9,635 nt of DNA, from positions 1 to 9,635 of the forward strand of contig JBJKQK010000016.1 of assembly GCA_046705285.1 (NCBI GenBank), read 5' to 3'. The DNA comes from SCRD01 sp046705285. GTDB lineage: Bacteria; Acidobacteriota; Terriglobia; UBA7540. The position numbers were made by a program, and so were the translations under genes. The notes beneath the pieces are model-generated. The model was not told where the DNA came from, did no database searches, and worked only from the letters and a program-made list of their open reading frames with translations. Below are positions 1-7,215 of the stretch, in pieces (within the stretch, counting starts at the first letter, position 1; the number at the start of each line of letters is the position of its first letter).

Positions 1-2056
1 CATAGTTGGCGGTGGCCGGGTCAACAGGGTAAAAGCCCATGGCGCTCAGTACGTACCAGGAGGAAAGGGAGCCTTGGTCATCCATCCCCGGAAACCCGAG
101 TCCGTACTTATCGCTGCCGTACAATTCTGTGAGGATCTCGCGCACAATCTTCTGCGTCTTCCACGGCTCCCCGCTCCAGTCATAGAAATAAGGCGTCTGG
201 ATGTCCGGCTCATTGCCTTGCACGTATTCCCCAATCATGCCTGTGCAGTCACGGCAGATACCGGGAGCATGAAACGGCGTATTGAAAAACTCGTCGAGCT
301 TGGCGTTGAACTTTGCTCGCCCTCCCAGGAGGTTGATCAGACCCTTCACATCCTGCGGCACGAGCCATAGTGTGGACCAGCCAGAAGCCTCTTTCATCAT
401 GAAATTGTAGTAAGGCTCCTGCGGATTAAAGGGCGAAATCCATTTGCCGTCGCTCAGCCTGCCGCGCATGAATCCATCCGCGGGATCAAAAACGTTCCGA
501 AAATTGTGGGCCCGCTTTCGGAACATCTGGTAGTCAGACTCCTTCCCAAGTTTCTTCGCATATTCGGCAAGCGCCGAATCGTCCCAGGCATATTCGAGCG
601 TCGTGGCCACACCCGCTTTGCCCGCTGCATAAGGAGGATCGGGATTGCCTTTCGGAATGAAGTCAGAAATGTACCCTTTTTTAATATATTCCTCGAGATA
701 GGGGCGTGCACCATCCTTGGTGACAGTCGCATTCCTGTATAGATATTTGTAGGCCGCCTTGTAATCGAACGGAATACCCCGCAGCCATGCGCCCATGTAC
801 ATCAGCGCGGCGTTATCGCCGTGAAATCCGGTGGGCATGAAGCCGGTCGCTTGTGCTTCCGCCAACGTGGAACGCAGAATGTCCTTCATCACCGAAGGCT
901 CGACCAACATGAGCAAGACAATCTGGTTGCGCCCGGTATCCCAGAGGGGCACGGGACCATAGTGGTTATATTCGGCCGTTTGCATCTTTCCATCGGGCCC
1001 GCGGAAACGCATTCCCCTGCGGGCAATCAAGTGCGGACTGGCGAATGAGTGGAAATAATTGGAGTAAAACATCATGCGTTCGTGCGGAGTTCCACCCTGA
1101 ATCTCGATAGTGTCCAGCAGCTTGGACCAGACTTGCACTGCTTGCTGGTGGATAGTGTCGAAATCCCACCCGGGGCTGTAAGTCTCCAGGCGTTTTTGCG
1201 CATCCTGGTAGTTGTCATCAGCGGCAGTCTTGACAAGCACTTGCTCGCCTTCCGAAGTGTCAAAGTCGAGATACACGCCAGCGTATGGGCCCGATTCGGC
1301 CTTCCCGCTCCGGGTCACCACTTTGTTCCCCAGAAAGTTATGCGGACCAGGACAACTCGGAGGGTCTTCCTTGAAGGTTCCGGAGCTATTGAAAGGTTTG
1401 GAGAATTCAGCGATGAAACATGTCTGCGCTCTGCCCCATGGATGGCTGCCGGATACCCATCCGGGAATAAGACGCTCACCGCACCCTCTGACCGTGTGGT
1501 TGTTCACAATCTCGATGTTCCCGCCTTGGTGACCCAAGTCCACGATGATGTGCGACTGCTTGCTTTGAGGGAAGGTGAAGCGGTACATCCCTGTCCAGTC
1601 AGTTGCAGTCATCTCAGCCTTAACGTGGAAATCGCTCAGATATACGCTGTAATAACCCGGCGTCGCTTTTTGCCTTGATCTGTCGTAAACGAACCCCGTG
1701 CGCTCCGGGGGCACGGTCCAGGGACCCACCACCGGCATCACCACCACGCCGGGCATGCCGTTTGAAAAGCCATACATTGTGCGGTTCAGGTAGTCGTACG
1801 ACATGCCCACTCCGGCCGGATATGAAAGGGCCAGGTTCTTGTTGATGGGAGCGAGGATGGTCATGCCGTGCGGGAGCACTGCTCCTGGCGACGTCATGCC
1901 GGTGTAAAGTTGCTCACCGGGGGGCGGAGCGTTGCCGATCAGAACCTGCTTGTCGAGCGGAGCAGTTCCCATCAGAGTGTTAACATAATCCACTGGCTTC
2001 TTTTGAGCTCCCAGTGCAGTAACGCAAGCAAGCAGCAAAAAGGCAGCACTCTTCAT
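1..2056 (-). CDS. Secreted glycoside hydrolase family 92 (alpha-mannosidase type), C-terminus outside window
   Basis: The frame stays open for 685 codons from the ATG at 2056 to the window edge. GAGG (2066-2063) lies six bases before the start. Residues 1-17 (MKSAAFLLLACVTALGA) look like a Sec signal peptide, so the enzyme should act in the periplasm or outside the cell. GH92 enzymes are calcium-dependent inverting exo-alpha-mannosidases that trim mannose from glycans. Family motifs appear in order: PLWDTGR (W372-D373-T374), a KEASGW stretch whose E556 matches the usual catalytic acid position, VPQDVKGLINLLGG just after it, GNEP (E616), then GMDDQGSLSSWYV with D659/D660 at the catalytic-base position, and AMGFYPVDP. 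Roughly 60-80 residues of the usual C-terminus are missing only because the window ends. The residues after GNEP are DIQT where many alpha-1,2-mannosidases have SHH, so linkage specificity is open. Family assignment is firm; the substrate is not. Confidence 0.93.
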   Translation of the reverse strand, partial: MKSAAFLLLACVTALGAQKKPVDYVNTLMGTAPLDKQVLIGNAPPPGEQLYTGMTSPGAVLPHGMTILAPINKNLALSYPAGVGMSYDYLNRTMYGFSNGMPGVVVMPVVGPWTVPPERTGFVYDRSRQKATPGYYSVYLSDFHVKAEMTATDWTGMYRFTFPQSKQSHIIVDLGHQGGNIEIVNNHTVRGCGERLIPGWVSGSHPWGRAQTCFIAEFSKPFNSSGTFKEDPPSCPGPHNFLGNKVVTRSGKAESGPYAGVYLDFDTSEGEQVLVKTAADDNYQDAQKRLETYSPGWDFDTIHQQAVQVWSKLLDTIEIQGGTPHERMMFYSNYFHSFASPHLIARRGMRFRGPDGKMQTAEYNHYGPVPLWDTGRNQIVLLMLVEPSVMKDILRSTLAEAQATGFMPTGFHGDNAALMYMGAWLRGIPFDYKAAYKYLYRNATVTKDGARPYLEEYIKKGYISDFIPKGNPDPPYAAGKAGVATTLEYAWDDSALAEYAKKLGKESDYQMFRKRAHNFRNVFDPADGFMRGRLSDGKWISPFNPQEPYYNFMMKEASGWSTLWLVPQDVKGLINLLGGRAKFNAKLDEFFNTPFHAPGICRDCTGMIGEYVQGNEPDIQTPYFYDWSGEPWKTQKIVREILTELYGSDKYGLGFPGMDDQGSLSSWYVLSAMGFYPVDPATANY

Positions 2057-2100
2057 ACGAAACCTCGTTCCTGGACCGGGCGATGCCTGGCCTTGATTCA

Positions 2101-2116
2101 TGGCATTATCATGCCA
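2101..2116 (-). promoter_or_regulatory. Inverted repeat overlapping a possible -10 of the GH92 gene
   Basis: TGGCATTATCATGCCA is a perfect 6+6 inverted repeat with a four-base centre. It lies 45 bases upstream of the mannosidase start. Read on the minus strand its centre contains GATAAT, a fair -10 hexamer that would place transcription start near 2098 and give a leader of about 40 bases. No good -35 hexamer stands at the right distance. The arrangement fits a repressor or activator site over a promoter, but this is inference from symmetry and position only. Confidence 0.35.
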
Positions 2117-2394
2117 CTTCAGGTCGGATTGTAGTTAGCTCGGGCAGGCTTTGAGGCCAAGATTCCTTCCCTCTAACTTCAACTCGTCTGGTGCTCTACA
2201 GATTACACCACAATCTGACACAGGGGGTTTTGGGAAATAAGTGTCCCAAAGGACCGGAAGCAGCTCGAACCGGAAATCGACAATCGGGCAAGCGAAAAAT
2301 AGTGGGAGGCAAAAATTCTGGAACAGGAAAACTGAGCAAAACGAAACCGAAGAAGAGCGAATAAAGAGGAACCGTGGCAGAAGGTCCTCTTTGT
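2117..2394. other. Intergenic stretch without recognisable gene
   Basis: This lies between the mannosidase promoter region and the FMN reductase remnant. The part from about 2220 to 2400 is purine-rich on the plus strand, and all frames are short or low in complexity. No tRNA, repeat array or clear terminator was seen. Confidence 0.5.
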
Positions 2395-2743
2395 AATTGA
2401 CAAGATGATTTACGATGCGCTAGAGGGCCTGACGCAAGGTCGGTTCAGGATCAAGACTGTTCAGTTTTGCGGCGCCGAAAAGTACATGTTCCGGCTGATG
2501 GCGGCCCGGCTCAACTGGGGTTCCAGGGTGGCACAAAGGACGTCAGCCCCAACCATCTGGGCTAGGAGTCTGCAGCCTTTTGCTTTTGCCGCTGCTGCCG
2601 CGTCCACGTTACCAGAGCGTTGAGAAGATTTCGATTCTGGCTTCGGGTGGGGCAAGCTCCTTTGCGGCCCGCAATGCGGCGCGATTGTAAGAGCCTTTGC
2701 GAAGGGTGCCGGCAATGCCGAGAATCGTCAACTCTCGACCCAT
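2395..2743 (-). pseudogene. Decayed NAD(P)H-dependent FMN reductase
   Basis: From the ATG at 2743 the minus strand encodes 44 residues that begin MGRELTILGIAGTLRKGSYN and continue with RAALRAAKELAP and IEIF. This is the typical N-terminus of the NADPH-dependent FMN reductase/chromate reductase family, including the flavin phosphate-binding loop G-T-L-R-K-G-S-Y-N-R. A TAA at 2609-2611 then stops the frame. About 115 bases further on, the family's C-terminal pattern reappears: HQPEHVLFGAAKLNSLDPEP (about 2500-2440), then TLRQAL, a TAG, and RIVNHLVN. Intact members have about 180 residues, so roughly 60 codons from the middle are missing, including the usual PEYN active-site segment, and in-frame stops remain. 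No good ribosome binding site precedes the ATG. The family call rests on motif recognition by eye. The remnant is very probably non-functional. Confidence 0.72.
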
Positions 2744-2884
2744 TTGCTGGTTTCAATTACCTAACAGAATGATTCAGCCTTTCCGTGCCAGTTTCAAGGG
2801 CACCGTGATGAAGCTTGGCGGTGCTTTCCTCGTTGGTCGCGCCTGATTCGGCTGGCGGGTTTCGTTTTCCAGCACTGAATCCTG

Positions 2885-3397
2885 TCAGGATGCCTTGCGC
2901 CAGGATTCGCGCTCGGCCTGCAACCGGCTGCTTTCGGCCACGTTCCCTTGGAGCGCGTAATCTTGACTTGGCAAAGATGTTTCAACCGATGGTTTCACGT
3001 AATCACTGACCAGTTCACGAACCTCAGACGTAGTCAGCGGCTTCTGAACGTACTCATAAGCACCGGCGTCCAGAGCTTCGAAGCAGCAGTCGGCATCCAC
3101 CGCACGGGTGAGAACCAGAACCGGAACACGCCGGTCTATCTCCACAGCGCGCGTCAGAACGGATCTTCCTTCAAAGTCTGAGCTTCCCTGGTCCACTAGC
3201 ACCAGGTCAAACCGTTCACGCCCAAGCGACGCAGCAGCCTCGGCGTATGAATCAACTGACCGTACTTCGTATCCGAGGTATCGCAGGACCTCGGAGTAAT
3301 AATCGAGGTCTTTTGCATCTTCATCGACCAGAAGCAGCTTGAGCCCTTGTTCGTTCGCATCCTCATTGTTCTTGGCTTGCAATCGACCCTCTGCCAT
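2885..3397 (-). CDS. Single-domain response regulator (CheY-like receiver)
   Basis: This is a 170-residue cytoplasmic protein. The start is set at ATG 3397 because AGGAGGT lies just upstream; a longer reading from 3445 has no comparable signal. Residues 20-135 form a receiver domain: acidic pair D25/E26 (LLLVDEDAKD), phosphoacceptor D69 at the end of LVLVD, T97 in VLVLT, and K119 in YVQKP, all in the expected order and spacing. It should therefore be phosphorylated by a histidine kinase. About 40 polar residues follow the domain with no DNA-binding or enzymatic module, so output is probably by protein contact. No kinase gene is visible nearby. It sits 455 bp from the next upstream gene and is probably transcribed on its own. 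Confidence 0.9.
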   Translation of the reverse strand: MAEGRLQAKNNEDANEQGLKLLLVDEDAKDLDYYSEVLRYLGYEVRSVDSYAEAAASLGRERFDLVLVDQGSSDFEGRSVLTRAVEIDRRVPVLVLTRAVDADCCFEALDAGAYEYVQKPLTTSEVRELVSDYVKPSVETSLPSQDYALQGNVAESSRLQAERESWRKAS

Positions 3398-3852
3398 AGC
3401 TACCTCCTTCGCTGAGAAAATCCCGGCTCGCGGCTCATCCAGCATGGACCGCCCGTTCTCAAATCAGCTTTCCTTCCCCGAAAATATCAGCGCCTCCAAC
3501 ACACATGTCCTTCAACAGAACCATGAGCCGTTAAGCCCGGCGGAAGGACTTACCTCAAACCACTTCAACTTTACGCCCTCTCGACATCACACTCGTGACG
3601 ACGGTTCCGAAATTCGTTTCTTAAACCGCACGAGCCCCGCCGAAGACTCATACCCGTTGGATGCCGCAAAGCCCTAAAAAGACAACCCTCCTCATCGATT
3701 TTCACATACGCAAATCCGCACTCTTCTTCCTATCCCACCAGAAGGTTTGAATCCAGGCTGAAGCCTCTCCCTGCGAACCGTGGCACCGTGTCTTCTGGCT
3801 CGCGAGAAAAGCCCCCTCTGGCCAAAACTTCAGCCGCAGCTATTCCGTCGCG
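3398..3852. other. Intergenic region between the two receiver genes
   Basis: About 455 bp separate the stop of the receiver-like gene from the start of the response regulator. Frames through it are short, lack ribosome binding sites and show no recognisable motif. It presumably holds the response regulator's promoter and leader, but no convincing -35/-10 pair could be picked. No clear U-tailed terminator was found after 3853. Confidence 0.5.
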
Positions 3853-4257
3853 TCAGGCTGCAGCAAGCCTTTGGACTGCCGCACCCTTCTGCTTGGCGTA
3901 CTCGAGCACGGGAAAAATGTTTTGCTGAAAGAAAACAGGCAGTATGAAACCGGAAGCGCCTTCTTGAATGGCAATGATATCAAGATTAGCAACATCCGTC
4001 GAGAAACCATAATTGAGAGGCAACTGAAGCATTTCGCGATTGCATAAATCTGGAACATCCGCCCATGTTCCATCTGGCAGCGGGGCTCCCGAAAACAACG
4101 TGGCAGGGATACCGAGATTCTTCAGAGCAAGTTCCACTTCAGCACAGGTCGGAACCGCATTTCCGGAAATGTCTGCATCGTCGAGACTCTGCTCGAAACC
4201 CAAACGACTCCCTTCCCTGGCCATCACTAACAGAACGTCTTTCCGCTGTCGTGTCAT
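3853..4257 (-). CDS. Degenerate receiver-like protein lacking the phosphorylation site
   Basis: This is a 134-residue protein with no known close function. ATG 4257 is chosen because GGAG lies six bases upstream; a GTG at 4278 would nearly coincide with the predicted transcription start. The layout follows a CheY-like receiver: first strand DVLLV (7-11), helix AEVELALKNLG (39-49), third strand LFSGAPLPDGTWADV (54-68), and the last strand GASGFILPVF (100-109) before a final helix. The LPDGTW box resembles a group of stand-alone response regulators, recalled mainly from acidobacteria, in which an acidic residue precedes LPDG. Here A58 occupies the place expected for the phosphoacceptor, and the usual K-P before the last helix is L106-P107-V108. 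It may act as a phosphorylation-independent binding protein or be decaying, though the frame is intact. The receiver relationship is inferred from pattern, not from a search. Confidence 0.68.
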   Translation of the reverse strand: MTRQRKDVLLVMAREGSRLGFEQSLDDADISGNAVPTCAEVELALKNLGIPATLFSGAPLPDGTWADVPDLCNREMLQLPLNYGFSTDVANLDIIAIQEGASGFILPVFFQQNIFPVLEYAKQKGAAVQRLAAA

Positions 4258-4286
4258 CAAAGGCTCCATCGGTCCCACACGATGTG

Positions 4287-4316
4287 GTTATAAGCAATCA
4301 GCGCTCCAAACCGCAA
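4287..4316 (-). promoter_or_regulatory. Possible sigma-70 promoter of the receiver-like gene
   Basis: On the minus strand TTGCGG (4316-4311) and TATAAC (4292-4287) are separated by 18 bases. Transcription would start near 4280, giving a leader of just over 20 bases before ATG 4257. Both hexamers are close to the consensus, but short motifs of this kind also occur by chance. Confidence 0.42.
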
Positions 4317-4509
4317 GCACTGTTAAATCCTTTGCCTTGTTCAGTCGGATTTGGACGTGGCGACACCGACTATGTAAGAATGACAGCACGGCGTCAGCAA
4401 GACGGTATTTCGTCACATCCTGTCGTGTCCAACAATATGCGGCGGCGCCCTGTGAACGCCGGCCATTGCACAAGGGCAGGACCGGAAGCCACAACACTAG
4501 GCTATTTAG

Positions 4510-6093
4510 TCAATTTTCTGACAGAAATGAACGGAGCCTTCCACCACGCCACGGCGACCGCAGACTGCGCAAAGCCTTCCCTTCGATCTGACGGATGCGC
4601 TCGCGCGTGAGGGAGAGGCAATTACCGACTTCCTCAAGCGTCCGGGCGTTGTCATCATCCAGCCCGAAGCGAAGCTTCAGCACCTGCTCTTCGCGAGGGG
4701 TCAGTGTTTTCAGCATGGCGGCCGTCTGTTCTTTCAGATTGGTGGAAATCGCAGTGTCAGATGGAGAAGGTGTCTGCTTATCTTCAAGAAAGTCGCTTAG
4801 TTGTGACTCGCCGTCATCGCCGATAGGTGTATGCAGCGACAGTGGTTGTTGCGCAATTTTCATCACCTGACGCGCTTTAGCCACCGAAATTCCCGCGCGT
4901 CTGGCAGCTTCGGCGATGGTGGGATCACGGCCCAATTCGCGCGTCAGTTCCCCTCTTGCGCGGGCCAGCTTGTTGATCGTGTCATTGGCGTGCACCGGCA
5001 CGCGGATAGTGCGCGCCTTGTCCGCAATCCCGCGAGTAATCGCCTGCCGGATCCACCACGTAGCATACGTCGAGAACTTGTAACCACGCCGCCAGTCGAA
5101 CTTCTCCACGGCCTTCATCAGTCCAAGGTTTCCCTCTTGAATGAGGTCCAGGAGGTGCAATCCCCGCTTGATATATTTCTTGGCAATCGAAACCACCAGC
5201 CGCAGGTTCGCCTCGGTCAGTTCTTTCCGGGCCTGCTCAGCATGGGCCTCGCCGCACTGGATTCTCTCCCATGTCCGCTTCATCTCCAGCGCGCTTGCGC
5301 CGCTCTCGAACTCCAGGGCCCTCAGCCGTTTCTGATGGATCCGCAGTTCGGCGCGCACACCAGCGGGCGTTCGTCCTCTGACCTCGGTACGAGCCTTGAG
5401 AACGTCAACCTGCTGCCGCAATTCCTGCATGCGCCGCGCGGTGTGGGCAATCTTCTCCGTTAAACGGCCGGTTTCCTGAGCATTCAAATCAAGCTCCATT
5501 ACCAGCCGCGACATTCGGACCCGCGTCCGGGCAAGGCGATATCGGGCATGCAGAACAGCGAGCTTTCTGGATCTTGGAGTGCGCTCCAGCGCCGCAGCCT
5601 GTCTCATGGCTAACCGGTAGAGCTTTGCAAGCTGATCAAGCGCCTGCAGGATTCTGCGCTCCTTCGCCGCGGCCAGTTTTGTTTCGGCCAGCTCATCCAA
5701 ATCAAAATTCGCTACATCTCTTATCGAGACCTTTCCGGCTCGCAGAGATTTCGCCATGGCCAGCAATTCCTTCAACACCAGCGGCGAGCGCGACATGGCG
5801 AGCCGGGCCAGCTTCTGGCCCCGCTCGATGCGCTGGGCAAGCCGCACCTCGCCCTCACGATTCAGAAGCGGTACCCTGCCCATGTCCCGCAAGTAAGTTC
5901 GGACCGGATCGACAGCCCCTTCCAGTGGTCCAGGGCTCAGGTCAAATTCCGTTTCGTCTTCGGCCGCATCTTCCCACTCGTCTTCGCTGCGTAATGTCAG
6001 GTCGGAGTCTTCCTCCGAAAGCAGGTCGCGTTCCTCGTCATCCACGACGTCTGTCTGGCTCGGATCGCGAAAGTTTAACTTAACATCCAACAT
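4510..6093 (-). CDS. Primary-type sigma-70 factor (RpoD-like, possible paralog)
   Basis: This 527-residue protein directs RNA polymerase to promoters. AGAGGA (6106-6101) lies seven bases before ATG 6093. A short acidic N-terminus (1-60) stands where region 1.1 of RpoD would be. Region 1.2 is DPVRTYLRDMGRVPLL (62-77). A long Ala/Arg-rich, probably helical non-conserved region spans about 95-285. Region 2 runs from about 288 (ELTEANLRLVVSIAKKYIKR, FSTYATWWIRQAITRGIADK) to 360, region 3 from about 361 to 445, and region 4 from about 458 to 525, with the -35 helix-turn-helix in TLEEVGNCLSLTRERIRQIE. Region 3.0 reads RVPVHANDTINKL, against RIPVHMIETINKL in E. coli-type RpoD. No anti-sigma gene is adjacent. 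Sigma-70 identity is certain. Whether this is the housekeeping factor or a second group-1/2 paralog cannot be decided here; the divergence makes a paralog plausible, so no symbol is given. Confidence 0.93.
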   Translation of the reverse strand: MLDVKLNFRDPSQTDVVDDEERDLLSEEDSDLTLRSEDEWEDAAEDETEFDLSPGPLEGAVDPVRTYLRDMGRVPLLNREGEVRLAQRIERGQKLARLAMSRSPLVLKELLAMAKSLRAGKVSIRDVANFDLDELAETKLAAAKERRILQALDQLAKLYRLAMRQAAALERTPRSRKLAVLHARYRLARTRVRMSRLVMELDLNAQETGRLTEKIAHTARRMQELRQQVDVLKARTEVRGRTPAGVRAELRIHQKRLRALEFESGASALEMKRTWERIQCGEAHAEQARKELTEANLRLVVSIAKKYIKRGLHLLDLIQEGNLGLMKAVEKFDWRRGYKFSTYATWWIRQAITRGIADKARTIRVPVHANDTINKLARARGELTRELGRDPTIAEAARRAGISVAKARQVMKIAQQPLSLHTPIGDDGESQLSDFLEDKQTPSPSDTAISTNLKEQTAAMLKTLTPREEQVLKLRFGLDDDNARTLEEVGNCLSLTRERIRQIEGKALRSLRSPWRGGRLRSFLSEN

Positions 6094-6808
6094 ATTGCTT
6101 TCCTCTCAGGGTAACAGGCTGCCACAGCCGTCGCGAACTCCGTCCGGCTCTGGGCTGTCGCATAAGTCTATAAGGAAGCAGTGGAATACCGTGAAACAGA
6201 AGGTCAGTACCCTATACAAGAATTCGCCCAAATCACTCCAGATTTGGCACTCATAATGTTTGATGCAGGGAAAAGGCAAATGGATTCGTGCGCTTCCAGA
6301 TTATTTGCAGATCGTAGCCACGGTCCCCAAGCACAGGGTACAACCTCTTCCAAGCCAAATCCGACTGATAATATCAGACATACGCTGTCGACACAACAAA
6401 TTTAATCCCTTTTCCCCAAAGCAATTTCGATCCCCCGCCAGGCCGCCCAACGCCACCGCCGGCACCGCCACCTCGACACTCAGACTCCACCAGTCGTCAT
6501 GATGTCATTCCTGGTTTGTAACTGACAATTTTTGCCGTATCTAGTTGGTTTATTTAATTTTCGCTCATTTGCATCCCCACAGGACGTGGATACTGCAGTC
6601 AAAGTACCGCCCCCGCCTGACAATCCCGCTGGGATTGTGTCTGCGCGGCTGCGCAAAACAGGGTGGATTTCAGACCTATTGGTCCTATTACCCTTGGCCG
6701 TGCCTCGCCGGTCGCCTCCGATTGGTCACGACTGGCACTGAGTCTGATCTCCAGGACTGCGGAATTTTTCCAGAGGGCTGGCATCCACGGCATCGCTGGT
6801 GTGTAGTA
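6094..6808. other. Long divergent intergenic region without a recognisable gene
   Basis: This lies between the divergently transcribed sigma factor and the first enolase unit. Frames of 60-95 residues exist on both strands, but they lack ribosome binding sites, are rich in Pro/Arg/Ser as expected of chance frames, and match nothing recognised. The stretch near 6436-6475 is very C-rich. The sigma factor promoter should lie in the first 200 bases, but no strong hexamer pair stands out. Two neighbouring hairpins are listed separately. Confidence 0.5.
6620..6655. repeat. Two adjacent short inverted repeats
   Basis: ACAATCCC/GGGATTGT (6620-6627 and 6631-6638) is a perfect 8-bp stem with a three-base loop. 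It is followed by TGCGC/GCGCA (6642-6646 and 6651-6655) with a four-base loop. Neither is followed by a T-run on either strand, so they do not look like intrinsic terminators. They could be protein-binding sites or chance structure. Confidence 0.4.
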
Positions 6809-6851
6809 GGCTTCTTGCAGGTCACAGCCGGGAAAGCTGCCCCGAAATTGA

Positions 6852-6879
6852 TTGCCTTGGCTACCGGCTATGATAGAAT
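6852..6879 (+). promoter_or_regulatory. Possible promoter of the first enolase unit
   Basis: TTGCCT (6852-6857) and TAGAAT (6874-6879) are separated by 16 bases. The same position in the second copy has a perfect TATAAT, which supports this as the -10 site. Transcription would start near 6886, giving a leader of about 330 bases before ATG 7216. Confidence 0.45.
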
Positions 6880-6885
6880 CCATCC

Positions 6886-7100
6886 GCCCATACTCACGGC
6901 CTTGTCATGGACAAGGCGTGATGATCATAGGCCCGGCGCGAGCAGGGGGCATGGGTTGAGCGGGCAGGGGGCTCTTTGATCCAATGGGCCACGAGAAAGA
7001 TTTCCCGTGGCAAGCGTGGCGCAAGAGCAGCGTGGTTCAGACCTGTAGCACCTCGCAGGCAATGCTGCAGGGACTGCAAGCCCGATAGAGCAGGCCCACC
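6886..7100 (+). ncRNA. Candidate structured RNA or cis-acting leader, copy 1
   Basis: Several helices can be drawn, and they are kept in the second copy. H1: 6899-6906 with 6910-6917 (GCCTTGTC/GACAAGGC). H2: 6952-6956 with 6979-6983, continued by 6958-6961 with 6971-6974. H3: 7042-7050 with 7063-7071, nine pairs enclosing CCT-CGC-AGG. H4: GCCACG 6988-6993 with CGTGGC at 7006-7011 or 7015-7020. A possible closing helix is 6928-6933 with 7093-7098, with one mismatch. Comparison with copy 2 shows a full T-A to C-G exchange in H1 and wobble-compatible changes in H2 and H3. The only notable frame (from 6985, HEKDFPWQAWRKSS) ends in TAG and changes mostly non-synonymously between copies, so it is unlikely to be coding. 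No known RNA family was recognised. The boundaries are estimates. It could be part of the enolase mRNA leader or a separate small RNA. Confidence 0.45.
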
Positions 7101-7215
7101 TAATTTATTCACCCTCAGTGGCGTCATACCGCGACGTAATGCGAACTCCTGATGTTGCCTTGCGTGGGTATGGCAAGCCGGATTTCGATCGAGATGCCTG
7201 CAACAGGAGGAAATA
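7101..7215 (+). promoter_or_regulatory. Conserved leader and strong ribosome binding site of the first enolase gene
   Basis: This connects the structured region to the start codon and is conserved in the second copy at 9031-9143. It contains a hairpin CTTGC/GCAAG (7159-7163 with 7173-7177), where copy 2 has a G-U replacing an A-U pair. A TCGATCGA palindrome follows, and AGGAGG (7205-7210) lies five bases before ATG 7216. The Shine-Dalgarno is near perfect, so translation should be efficient unless masked by structure. Confidence 0.6.

Noticed and set aside
1049..1678. 209-codon open frame on the plus strand
   Set aside because: It is antisense to the well-supported GH92 gene, with no ribosome binding site and no recognisable motif.
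2801..2825. GCACCG/CGGTGC inverted repeat after the response regulator as a terminator
   Set aside because: The 13-base loop and lack of a T-run make it a poor terminator.
4040..4610. Two overlapping plus-strand frames of 181-183 codons
   Set aside because: They run antisense to the receiver-like gene and the 3' end of the sigma factor. Their composition is rich in Arg/Ser/Pro as in chance frames.
4831..6083. Plus-strand frames of 210 and 169 codons
   Set aside because: They are antisense shadows of the sigma factor, whose domains are unmistakable.
6545..6979. 144-codon frame before the first enolase unit
   Set aside because: It has no ribosome binding site and no motif. It runs into the structured region, and the corresponding sequence before the second unit does not keep the frame.
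6886..7100. RNase P RNA, tmRNA, 6S RNA or group II intron domain V as identity of the structured region
   Set aside because: The hallmark sequences of these RNAs as I know them were not found.
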